Positions 55,906 to 64,000 of a stretch of 64,000 nucleotides of DNA are shown here, in pieces. The notes under the pieces are model-generated. The model had not been told where the DNA came from. It was given only the letters and a program-made list of their open reading frames with translations, and ran no database searches. Origin of the DNA: Phoenix dactylifera (lineage: Eukaryota; Streptophyta; Magnoliopsida; Arecales; Arecaceae); contig NC_052399.1 of NCBI RefSeq assembly GCF_009389715.1, positions 3,426,938-3,490,937 on the forward strand, given 5' to 3'. The first letter of the stretch is position 1. Each line of letters begins with the position of its first letter. A program made the position numbers and the translations under genes.

Positions 55906-58646
55906 TTGGGAGGGCCTCGGCAGGAACGGCCGCCCAGAGAGCACCTCCGAAGCGCCCACGCACCGATGAAGTCATCTCGTTCTCGGACGAGGACTTAGAA
56001 GGGGTCGAGACCCCTCATGATGACGCTGTGGTCATCTCTATGATTATAAATAGGTTTGATGTAAAGCGTGTCCTAGTTGACAATGGAAGTTCAGCCAACG
56101 TTTTGTATTATCATGCCTACCAAAAAATGGGGTTGCCAGAAGGACATCTCCGGAGAATTAATGCCCCACTGGTTGGGTTCACTGGGGATTCAGTCCCAGT
56201 TGAAGGTGAGGCTAGCTTCCTTGTCACGGTTGGCCTCGCTCCCCGGGAGAGCACTGTGAGGACGGACTTCCTGGTGGTCCGTCTGCCCTCGGTCTACAAC
56301 GCCATCCTTGGGCGCCCGGGGCTAAACACCCTTCGAGCCGTAGTTTCAACCCGCCATCTGCTCATGCGGTTCCCCACCGGCCAAGGAATAGGCGAGGTCC
56401 GTGGAAACCAGCTGGTTGCCAAGCAATGCTACATGGCGGCCCACGGAGTAAAGCGACCAACCGGGGCAACGATTCAGCCAACGGACCCCTCATTACCCAT
56501 AGAAACCCTCGATGCGAGGGACACCCCTTGGAAGAAGCAAGTAGAGCCCGGTGAGCTTCTTGTTCAAGTTCCACTACGAGAAAATTTTCCTGAGCTAACT
56601 GTGCAGGTTGGCTCCGGCCTTGGCGCCTGCGAGAGGGACCACCTCGTCAGCTTCCTGCGGGACAACGCTGACGTCTTCGCCTGGTCGCCCGCGGACGTGC
56701 CAGGAATTGACCCTGAGGTCATGGTCCATCGGCTCCAGGTGAAGCCAACTAGCAGACCTGTGAAGCAGAAGAAAAGGGGCTCCGCCCCAGAACGACAACG
56801 GGCTGCGGCCGAGGAGGTGTACAAACTCCTCGGAGCCGGCTTCATCCGGGAGGTCTCCTACCCGGACTGGCTCGCCAACGTAGTCCTCGTAAAGAAGGCC
56901 AATGGGAAATGGCGCATGTGCGTAGACTACACCGACCTGAACAAGGCCTGCCCGAAAGACAGCTTCCCCCTCCCGAGCATCGACCAGCTCGTCGACTCCA
57001 CCTCAGGACACCAACTGCTAACTTTTATGGACGCCTTTTCAGGGTATAATCAAATCCGAATGGCGCCGGAAGACGAGAAAAAGACGGCCTTCATCACCGA
57101 CAAGGGCACCTACTGCTACAAGGTGATGCCCTTCGGCCTGAAGAATGCTGGAGCCACCTATCAGAGGCTGGTCAGCCAAATTTTCAAAGATCAGATCGGC
57201 CGAAATATGGAAGTCTACGTGGACGACATGCTGGTAAAAAGCCGAGCGACGGAACACCATATAGCCGATCTCAACGAGACATTCACCAAGCTCAGGAGAT
57301 ACCAAATGAAGCTCAACCCGGCGAAGTGTGCGTTCGGGGTCACCTCGGGCAAGTTCCTGGGTTTCATAGTAACCCAGCGCGGAATTGAAGCCAACCCGGA
57401 GAAAATCCGGGCACTGCAAGAGATGTCGCCTCCGAAGACAGTTAAGGAGGTGCAGCGGCTCGCAGGGCGAGTTGCCGCCCTGGGAAGGTTCGTCTCTCGG
57501 TCAACCGAGCGCTGCCTCCCTTTCTTCAAAAGCCTTAAACGGCCGAAAGACTTCCGGTGGTCAGAAGAATGCCAGCGAGCCTTTGAAGAGCTCCGGAGCC
57601 TTCTGGCCTCTCCCCCGCTGCTCACCAAGCCCCAGAAGGGCGAGGTTCTTTATCTATACCTGGCCGTCTCCCCGGCCGCAGTGAGCTCAGTCCTCGTCCG
57701 GGAAGAGGACAAGCTCCAAAAGCCGGTCTATTACACCAGCCGGGTTCTCAGGGATGCTGAGACCCGATATTCTAGACTTGAGAAGACCATCTTCGCTCTC
57801 ATCATCTCGGCTCGGAGACTCAGGCCTTACTTCCAAGCCCACACCATAGCTATATTGACCGACCAGCCTATGAAGCAAATATTGCAAAGGTCGGATCGTG
57901 CGGGGAGGATCGCCAAATGGGCGGTCGAGCTTGGGGAATTCGACCTCGAATATCGGCCCAGGCCGGCTATCAAGGCCCAAATACTCGCCGACTTTATCGT
58001 GGAATGTACCCTGCCGGACGACCCCGAGTTGCCACCCGTATCCGCGGAGGAAGCCCCGAGGCAGCCATGGGTCCTGCACTCGGACGGGTTTTCAACCTCG
58101 GGGGGTAGCGGAGCCGGACTCATCCTCACCAGTCCAGACGGAGTGGTGGCCGAGCAAGCCTTGCGCCTCGAATTTCCGGCCTCGAATAACGAGGCCGAGT
58201 ATGAGGCTCTCATCGCCGGGCTCAAGCTGGCGAAAGAACTGAAAGTGGAAGACCTGACGGCCTTCAGCGACTCCCAGCTGGTAGTGAACCAGATCCAAGG
58301 AGACTTTGAAGCTAAAGAGCCATCCATGCAAAAGTATCTCCAAAAGGTGCGGGAACTTACGTCTGCCCTGAATTCTTTCAATATTCAGTACATTCCCAGA
58401 GCGGAAAACCTCAGGGCAGACCAGCTGTCCAAATTGGCAACCTCCCGCATGAGCGAGCTTCCCAAGGGAACAACGCTCGAGTATCTTCAGATCCCCAGCA
58501 CGGAGGAACCCGAGCCCACCATGTGCATCGACTCCGAGCCAAGCTGGATCGATGGGCTCGTCTGCTACCTCCAAGACGGGACCTTGCCTCATGACGAGAC
58601 GGAGGCTCGCCGAATCAAGCGCCAAGCCCCCCGATTCCTCGACTGA
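55902..58646 (+). CDS. pol: protease, reverse transcriptase, RNase H and second RNase H, no integrase
   Basis: Intact 914-codon frame, -1 relative to gag. Protease active site LVDNGSS (D60) replaces the common D-S/T-G. RT motifs are CVDYTDLNKACPKDSFPLP, FMDAFSGYNQI, MPFGLKNAGATYQ and YVDDML (aspartates near 441-442). A connection/RNase H region follows (YTSRVLRDAETRYSRLEK). A second, ancestral-type RNase H begins near 724 with all four acidic residues: HSDG (728), EYEAL, SDSQL and RADQL. The polypeptide then ends RRIKRQAPRFLD and TGA, at the point where integrase starts in the related element at 15.5 kb. The same frame is open upstream of the ATG for at least 100 bases inside gag, so frameshifting is an alternative to starting at 55902. 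Confidence 0.92.
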   Translation: MIGRASAGTAAQRAPPKRPRTDEVISFSDEDLEGVETPHDDAVVISMIINRFDVKRVLVDNGSSANVLYYHAYQKMGLPEGHLRRINAPLVGFTGDSVPVEGEASFLVTVGLAPRESTVRTDFLVVRLPSVYNAILGRPGLNTLRAVVSTRHLLMRFPTGQGIGEVRGNQLVAKQCYMAAHGVKRPTGATIQPTDPSLPIETLDARDTPWKKQVEPGELLVQVPLRENFPELTVQVGSGLGACERDHLVSFLRDNADVFAWSPADVPGIDPEVMVHRLQVKPTSRPVKQKKRGSAPERQRAAAEEVYKLLGAGFIREVSYPDWLANVVLVKKANGKWRMCVDYTDLNKACPKDSFPLPSIDQLVDSTSGHQLLTFMDAFSGYNQIRMAPEDEKKTAFITDKGTYCYKVMPFGLKNAGATYQRLVSQIFKDQIGRNMEVYVDDMLVKSRATEHHIADLNETFTKLRRYQMKLNPAKCAFGVTSGKFLGFIVTQRGIEANPEKIRALQEMSPPKTVKEVQRLAGRVAALGRFVSRSTERCLPFFKSLKRPKDFRWSEECQRAFEELRSLLASPPLLTKPQKGEVLYLYLAVSPAAVSSVLVREEDKLQKPVYYTSRVLRDAETRYSRLEKTIFALIISARRLRPYFQAHTIAILTDQPMKQILQRSDRAGRIAKWAVELGEFDLEYRPRPAIKAQILADFIVECTLPDDPELPPVSAEEAPRQPWVLHSDGFSTSGGSGAGLILTSPDGVVAEQALRLEFPASNNEAEYEALIAGLKLAKELKVEDLTAFSDSQLVVNQIQGDFEAKEPSMQKYLQKVRELTSALNSFNIQYIPRAENLRADQLSKLATSRMSELPKGTTLEYLQIPSTEEPEPTMCIDSEPSWIDGLVCYLQDGTLPHDETEARRIKRQAPRFLD

Positions 58647-59526
58647 GATCGGGATGCCCCGAGGTTCGACCGTAGAGTCCCAAACTCCTTCGACCTCGGG
58701 AAGTATCGCAGGACGATGAGACATTGGCTTGGCGCAAGATCCCTCGACTAAGGTCGGGATGCCTCGAGGGTCGACCGTAGAGAACCAGACTCCCTTGACC
58801 TTGGAAAGCGTCGCAGGTCGGTAGAGCGTGCCCAGACCCACCGGCCTGACGAACGATCCCTCGACTAAGGTCGGGATGCCCCGAGGGTCGACCGTAGAGA
58901 ACCAGACTCCCTCGACCTCGGGAAGCGTCGCAGGTCGGTAGAGCGTGCCCAGACCCACCGGCCTGACGAACGATCCCTCGACTAAGGTCGGGATGCCCCG
59001 AGGGTCGACCGTAGAGAACCAGACTCCCTCGACCTCGGAAAGCGTCGCAGGTCGGTAGAGCGTGCCCAGACCCACCGGCCTGACGAACGATCCCTCGACT
59101 AAGGTCGGGATGCCCCGAGAGTCGACCGTAGAGAACCAGACTCCCTCGACCTCGGGAAGCGTCGCAGGTCGGTAGAGCGTGCCCAGACCCACCGGCCTGA
59201 CGAACGATTCCTCGACTAAGGTCGGGATGCCCCGAGGGTCGACCGTAGAGGGCCAGACTCCCTCGACCTTGGGAGGCACCACAGGTCAGCAAAGCGTCCA
59301 TAGACCCGCCGACCTGACGAACGATTCCTCGACTAAGGTCGGGATGCCCCGAGGGTCGACCATAGAGGACCAGACTCCCTCGACCTCGGGAGGCTCCACA
59401 GGTCAGCAAAGCGCCCACAGACCCGCCGACCTGACGCGAGATCCCTCGACCAAGGTCGGGGCGCCCCGAGGTCCGACCATAGGGTCTCAAGCTCCCTCGA
59501 CCTCGCAAAGAGCTACAAATCAATAA
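58633..59526 (+). repeat. Tandem array of 117-bp units after pol
   Basis: Eight units start with GATCCCTCGACT/GATTCCTCGACT at 58633, 58738, 58855, 58972, 59089, 59206, 59323 and 59440. The first is 105 bp, the next six are exactly 117 bp, and the last is partial. A core is GGTCGGGATGCCCCGAGG. Units 3-5 are nearly identical; units 6-8 share a diverged right half (CAGGTCAGCAAAGCG). 117 is 39 codons, so long ORFs on both strands arise by periodicity (minus 58092-59282 and 58615-59682, plus 59179-59526). I treat these as non-genic. Pol's stop codon lies inside unit 1. Confidence 0.93.
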
Positions 59527-60566
59527 AGTCTCCCCAAATCCTCTCAACCTCGGCGGGTGCCGTCGGGTCCGTGAGAAGCCCGAGCCCCCCTTAAAGTCAA
59601 AAATGACTCCGGAGGTCGACGAGGAAGGGAGGCAACCTACTCCGCCATGTGAAGCACAACTCTGAGAAGGCAAGAGGTACATCTAACTCGACGCCCTCCT
59701 TGTCAAATTTTATCTACATACTGCTAAGCAGAACCTCATCCAACGTTGGAGTCTTATCTCGCCCCAAACCCGGGCTTCTCCAATGGGTCGGCTTAAGACC
59801 GATCTCCTAACCACATCATGCATGCTCCGCTCATCAAGTCTCCACAATTTGTACAAAGTCTTCATAAATTAGGGCCCAACACAGCCCCCATGCCCAGACT
59901 CCGATGTCAACTTGTGAAGATAACCTCAAAGGCCGAGGTGTTCCTTACAGGCCCCAACCCTGCTCGCCTGAATCTCGGCAGAGTCCGAGGGCAATGACTA
60001 TGAAAAACCTGGCGACGATGTGACTAGTGGCCTAAGCTCCCCTTTGGGGGACAACTTTCTTACGGGCCTGCGCCCCAAGAGCCAGGCTCAAAAGCTTGGC
60101 CGAGCACCTCGGTAGTGACCCATGTAGGTCTAGCGCGGCCCCACTTGGGGGCCCGAAGCCCGAACCCGGTGCCATGAGAACCTAAAAGCCGAACTTGGCA
60201 ACCTCTGCGACCTACGAATCCGAGCTACAAGACTTGGTGAAATTCCCTAAAGTCTAAGCTCGGAGCCCCCTCCAGCTAGCATAATCAGAGTTCGGACACT
60301 TATACACACCAGAAGAAAGGTAAGACATGGCCAAAGAACATGTCTTCATTAATATTATCCGAAGGCTCGGATACGAAGTCGAGAGTCGGCAGAAGTACCG
60401 ACCTCGTTTGCGAGTGAAAAAGGCAGAGAAGAAGAATAAATGTAGAAGTGAAAGAAAAAGCTTTCATTGATGAAACGCCAAAAGGCTAAGTACAAAACTA
60501 GAGGCCGGCCTTTTACAAAGTTGTAGGCCGACCTCGTTTACAATGAACATAGAAAAAACCGAAGTC
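59527..60566. other. Non-coding spacer between array and antisense gene
   Basis: GC-rich, with no open frame of note on either strand and no integrase motif in any frame. It should contain the 3' end of the antisense transcript. Confidence 0.6.
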
Positions 60567-62699
60567 CTAAGAGGCGGTGGCTTCATTAGCATCGCCCTCG
60601 TCGTCTACAGGAATGACCTGCGGGTCTTCAGAAGGCACGGGCTCAGGGTCTGCAGCGGGCGCGGACTCAGGGTCTGCGGCAGGGGCCTCGGCCGGCGCCG
60701 CGGGAACAACCTCGCTGGTTTCATGAGGTATGGCCTCCGCCCTCGCCGGTTCAGCTGCCACGGCTCCGGCCTCAGCAAGGTCCTCCTCGGACATGAGGGC
60801 AGCGGGGATATCGTCGTCGTCGTCGGAGCCGTACCCGAACCTTATCCTCGGACGGATCATCGAGAGGTCGAACTGGGGGCATATCCGAGCCATCTGCTTC
60901 CGGAAGTTGTCAAAGCCCCGGAGGAACCCGTCCACAGTCTCCTTCTCTAACATATCGCGGAACTCTTCCGACTCCTTGAAGAGTTCCACGGCGTTCTCGG
61001 CCCGCTCGAGCGCCCTCTTCTCCCGGGCCTCGAGCTGCTCGATCTTGAGGCGGAAGACCCCAGCCTCGTACTTCAGACCCGCGACCTCGGACTGGGCCTC
61101 CCCCAGGCGCGCCTCCGAGGCACGCAGGGCCGATTTCGTCAACGAATGGGCGGCCCTCTCCTCTTCGAGCACCTCGACCATGGCGAGTCGCCCGGCCTCG
61201 GTGGCTTCCCTTCGCGCTTCGGCTTCGGCCAGCGCGGCCTCCAGCTCAGCGACCCTCTTCTTGGCCGGCTCCAACTGCCGGCTGAGTTGTCGAGTCTCCG
61301 CCTGACAACTTTGGGCAATAAACACCAGGGAGTCGACTTCATGGATACGCTGCAAAAGAGGAAAAAAGAAGAAGAAAGCAACTATAAGTAAAAAGCAGGC
61401 AGTGTATGCATAAGTTAGCAGCCAATGAGAGGCAATAGCTCACCCGAACAGTATTACAGTAGGTACTGTCGACGATCTCTTCCAGCGACGCCCTCCGGAA
61501 CTCGGCCCGGTCCGCTGGAAGCATGGCGTGCCGACATACCGCGCGCGCGGTATCGGCATCGTGGAAGGCCGAGCTCCCCTCAAGGATTGGGGACCCCAGC
61601 TCGGCTGACCTCCCCGCCTGATCCCTCGGGGAGCTCGGCTCGCCCGAGCTGGGGACCTCGGGGCCCCTGCTCGGTCCGGGCTCTAAAGGCCGCAGTCGGA
61701 TCACCATCGGTCCTCCCCGCTGGGCGACAGGGGTAGGACGGAGTGGGGCTGCTGAGCCCGCATTGCCGGTATCTGGCGCCCGCCTTTGGGCGCCCGCAGA
61801 GACCCCCGCCTCCGGGCCTCCCGTCCCGGCCGAGGTGGAAGCAGCGGCCGACTTCGACTTCTTCCGGGGCTGAGGGATGGCCCCGCCGGCCTCGGCCTCC
61901 CGCCTCTTCAGCCGAGAAAAGAGGGATGTGCTGCTAGTCGGCATGTGGGGGATGTCTGAAACCAAAAAAGTTTTCGAGTGTCAGACCAGTGTTAGCGAAA
62001 AAAAGAAATAGGAAAAAATAGGACGAGACAACTATTCTTACCCTCGGGGCGCGCCGAGCTCAAGCCCACGCTCGCCAAGGCGCCCTCCCGTAGGAGCTCG
62101 GTTAGGTCGAATCCTTTTCCGAGGGCCCGTAGGGAGTCCAAGACCCTCAGCTCCCTCCCCGAGGGATCGGAGAGCCTGTTGAGAGTCTTCAACCGAGGAT
62201 GCCCCCACCTTGGGTTGAACCCCCACGGCACCTCGGATGCAAGAAAGAAAAATTTTCCCTTCCACTGATGAATAGAGGAAGGGGCACCCTGGAAGAGCGA
62301 CATACCGCCCCGAAAGGCGAAGTATAGCCACTCTGCATCCGCCGGGTTTTTCTTTAATAAAAAACACCGGCGGAAAATGCTCACCGAGATCGGAATCCCG
62401 TGCGCGAGGCACAAGGACAAGAACCCGATGATAGTTCTCCACGAGTTCGGAGCAAGCTGTGCTGGGACGAGTTGATACTCCACCAGCAAGTCGTTCACGA
62501 ACTCGTGAACAGGGAACCGCAGGCCGGCCCAGAGCGTCTCGCGGTAAATCGCGATCTGACCTGGGGGCGGCCGCGTCACCCTGTCTTCCGGCCCTGCAGT
62601 TTCGAGACGAAACCCGGGCTGGAAGAAGAACCGGGAGCGGATTAACTCCAGCTCCTCCCTCGATAAGCTCGACCCTACCTCCTCCGGACCAAGACCCAT
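60567..62699 (-). CDS. Antisense three-exon gene inside the retrotransposon, 650 aa
   Basis: Exons are 62042-62699, 61444-61955 and 60567-61349. Introns are 86 and 94 bases with GAGG|GTAAGA...TTTCAG|ACA and TCGG|GTGAGC...TTGCAG|CGT borders; phases 1 and 0 keep the frame, giving 1953 coding bases. Exon 1 has a globular region (LSREELELIRSRFFFQP, DRVTRPPP, FLSLCLAHGIPISVSIFRR, WKGKFFFLASEVPWGFNP) that resembles the Pfam 'putative gypsy type transposon' (Transposase_28) family. Exon 2 is a proline/serine/arginine-rich linker with an RKKSK basic patch. Exon 3 is a long coiled coil (about residues 395-560), then GFLRGFDNFRKQM and an acidic tail. Antisense ORFs are known from Tat-lineage elements such as Grande and Retand; their function is unknown. 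The intactness of all exons suggests recent selection or youth. Confidence 0.8.
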
Positions 62700-62911
62700 T
62701 TTTTCAGAAAATTGAAGTAAACTAAAAGATGAGAGGAGTAGGTAGGAGAAGAAGGGAAACCCTAAATAACATGGGGCAAGAACCTACGGAAAGAGTCGCC
62801 GGAAACCGCTCCGGGGACCGTCGGCAAAGTATTGTTGGAAGAAAGAATGGAGGTAGGGACGACAAAAGCAAAGGGCGACCAAATAGGACTATTAGGGCAG
62901 ACTCGAGGGGC

Positions 62912-62918
62912 TTATATA
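62912..62918 (-). promoter_or_regulatory. TATA box of the antisense gene
   Basis: The minus strand reads GGTCTATATAAGCCCC, a strong plant TATA box about 215 bases upstream of the antisense ATG. A transcription start near 62885 would leave a leader of about 185 bases. It is outside both LTRs, so the antisense gene appears to have its own internal promoter. Confidence 0.65.
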
Positions 62919-62929
62919 GACCCCCCTAA

Positions 62930-63627
62930 CGGCCCGGATTGGCGGGCTTAGTTTCCATCCCCCGTCCAGATTGCGCCAGGTGTCAACCTCGGAACCCGAA
63001 GCACCGCATTCACTCCGGATCAATATCCCGGGTACGCAACCGAGGCGCCGTCCCATCGGATCTCACGGCCTCATCATAGGCCCACTGAACCGGATCACCT
63101 TAAAAGACGAGCGGACATCACCTCCGCTTCCTTCATTTAATAAGCCTCAGGGACGCGTGGAGCGCTGAGATAACCCCAGCCTCCCAGATCGTTATTCCGC
63201 CAATACAAAATCGGAAACGTCCGACCTCAGATCATGCCACGTGCCCATTTCGAAGCGCGAAACGGCGTGCCTATTTAAGGAGGCGGTTTCGATTATAAGG
63301 TCGAGGCGCCACCTCATCGGGCCTAGGGAGCCTCGTTATGAGCTCACCCCACAAAGCGATCTCAGAGATCTAAAGGGCGTAATCATCATGGCTGCTTCGA
63401 GATACGTAAGGGCGCAGCCCACGCCATAACTACCTCGAAATGCCTAAGGGCGCGGACCTCATCATAAATCCACCACATGAAGCGACCTCGAAGGTTCAAA
63501 AGGCGCGGGCTTCGTTACAGAAGCTTTAGGGGCGCGGGCGTGATCCCCTTCGACCTTGATAACCACGATAACAACTTCTACTTCCCACGTCCGAGTCTGC
63601 AGCTCGAACTCGGAAGTCGGGGGGTAG
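62930..63627. other. Region upstream of the antisense promoter, ending in the polypurine tract
   Basis: No coding sequence. Five copies of an AAGGGCGCGG-like motif lie at about 63371, 63407, 63444, 63499 and 63527. They could be upstream elements of the antisense promoter or a decayed repeat. The stretch ends with the polypurine tract. Confidence 0.5.
63612..63627 (+). other. Polypurine tract
   Basis: GGAAGTCGGGGGGTAG immediately precedes the TG of the 3' LTR, in the position of the plus-strand primer. It is purine-rich with two pyrimidines. Confidence 0.7.
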
Positions 63628-64000
63628 TGTTGGGGGAATACGGTTTTCCCCCAGTAATACAATAACCCTTCCACCGGAAGACTATGCAGTCGACGACCCC
63701 GGACGATTGAGGTCGGCGCCCGACCCCAGAACATCCGATCCCGGATCATCCGACCTAGAGGACTTCCAACCTCAAAGGCTTGTCTTTGTCAACCACCTGC
63801 CGCGGCCGTATCTCTCCGAGGTCCGGCCAAGGGCCATATCCTGCCACTGCCCCAGCATTTATTACACATGATCCCGGCAAATCCCCAGTTCACGCAACAA
63901 TTAATGTGAATCTCCGGCCTACGCAACAATTAATGTGAATCTCCGGCCTACGCAACAATTAATGTGAATCTCCAGCCTACGCAACAATTAATGCGCGTGG
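63628..64000 (+). repeat. 3' LTR, first 373 bases (cut by window end)
   Basis: Matches 53447-53790 apart from four substitutions (63707, 63733, 63768, 63811) and one additional 29-bp repeat unit. The remaining 525 or so bases lie outside the window. Confidence 0.95.

Larger units (their letters stand above)
53447..64000 (+). mobile_element. Young Ty3/gypsy Tat-lineage LTR retrotransposon lacking integrase, right end cut by window
   Basis: Order: 5' LTR (53447-54315), PBS region, gag (54349-55905), pol with protease, RT, RNase H and ancestral-type RNase H (55902-58646), 117-bp tandem array (58633-59526), non-coding spacer, antisense three-exon gene (60567-62699), polypurine tract, 3' LTR (63628 to beyond 64000). 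The second, ancestral-type RNase H places it in the Tat lineage. No integrase is found on either strand. Visible LTR sequence differs at four positions in 344 aligned bases plus one repeat unit, so insertion is recent. The five bases before the element are GTATC; the matching copy should follow the 3' LTR outside the window. Confidence 0.93.

Noticed and set aside
55902..58646. Endogenous pararetrovirus (badnavirus-like) polymerase
   Set aside because: LTRs, PBS, polypurine tract, Tat-type second RNase H and the gag/pol layout are those of a Ty3/gypsy LTR retrotransposon. No movement-protein or coat-type regions are seen.
58633..59526. CRISPR-like regular spacing
   Set aside because: Whole 117-bp units are repeated, with no unique spacers, and the context is a plant retrotransposon.
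58092..59682. Long minus-strand ORFs of 396 and 355 codons and a 115-codon plus-strand ORF
   Set aside because: They lie over the 117-bp array. A unit length divisible by three keeps any stop-free frame open, and the translations are simple 39-residue repeats. The first also runs into the antisense of pol.

Overview
This is a stretch of plant nuclear genome, most likely monocot. The evidence is GC-rich single-exon and multi-exon plant genes with canonical GT/AG introns, telo-box-like promoter motifs, and dense Ty3/gypsy (Tat-lineage), LINE, SINE and Tourist-like MITE content. A palm would fit the style of the repeats, but the species is an inference I cannot prove from sequence alone. No bacterial, CRISPR or prophage signal is present.

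Layout. (1) 2-835: 3' part of an F-box/kelch-repeat gene (KMD/SKIP20-like), plus strand. (2) 3971-13782: a three-exon minus-strand gene for a conserved lysine-rich/acidic plant protein (316 codons when the exons are counted). Its 8.6-kb first intron holds a 1.4-kb tandem duplication. (3) 14.9-20.4 kb: an old, decayed Tat-lineage retrotransposon that keeps integrase and an antisense coding region, with LINE 3' ends at the outer ends of both LTRs. (4) 23662-28125: a complete five-exon minus-strand gene for a Golgi Qa-SNARE of the SYP31/SYP32 type, 340 aa. (5) 29219-29900: a solo LTR with a perfect 5-bp target duplication. (6) 30.7-33.0 kb: a MITE cluster. (7) 33.9-47.5 kb: three damaged BAHD acyltransferase copies (one 3' fragment, one minus-strand and one plus-strand two-exon copy), separated by LINE and SINE remnants. 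(8) 49-53.3 kb: more MITEs and a small TRIM-like element. (9) 53447 to the window end: a young, nearly complete Tat-lineage LTR retrotransposon.

The most interesting part is the young retrotransposon. It has an intact gag and an intact protease-RT-RNaseH pol that meet in an ATGA stop/start overlap. It has no integrase: pol ends exactly where integrase should begin and runs straight into an array of about eight 117-bp tandem units. Between the array and the 3' LTR, on the opposite strand, is an intact three-exon gene (60567-62699, 650 aa when spliced) with canonical splice sites, phase-compatible junctions and its own TATA box. The old element at 15-20 kb carries decayed homologues of this antisense gene in the same place, so the arrangement is an inherited trait of the lineage.

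Host genes: the SYP32-like and lysine-rich protein genes look intact. All three BAHD copies are broken, and every frameshift I can place in the two longer copies is a +1 insertion in or next to a homopolymer run. This raises a pseudogene-versus-sequencing-error question. All exon joins and family assignments were made by reading the sequence; no database search was run.
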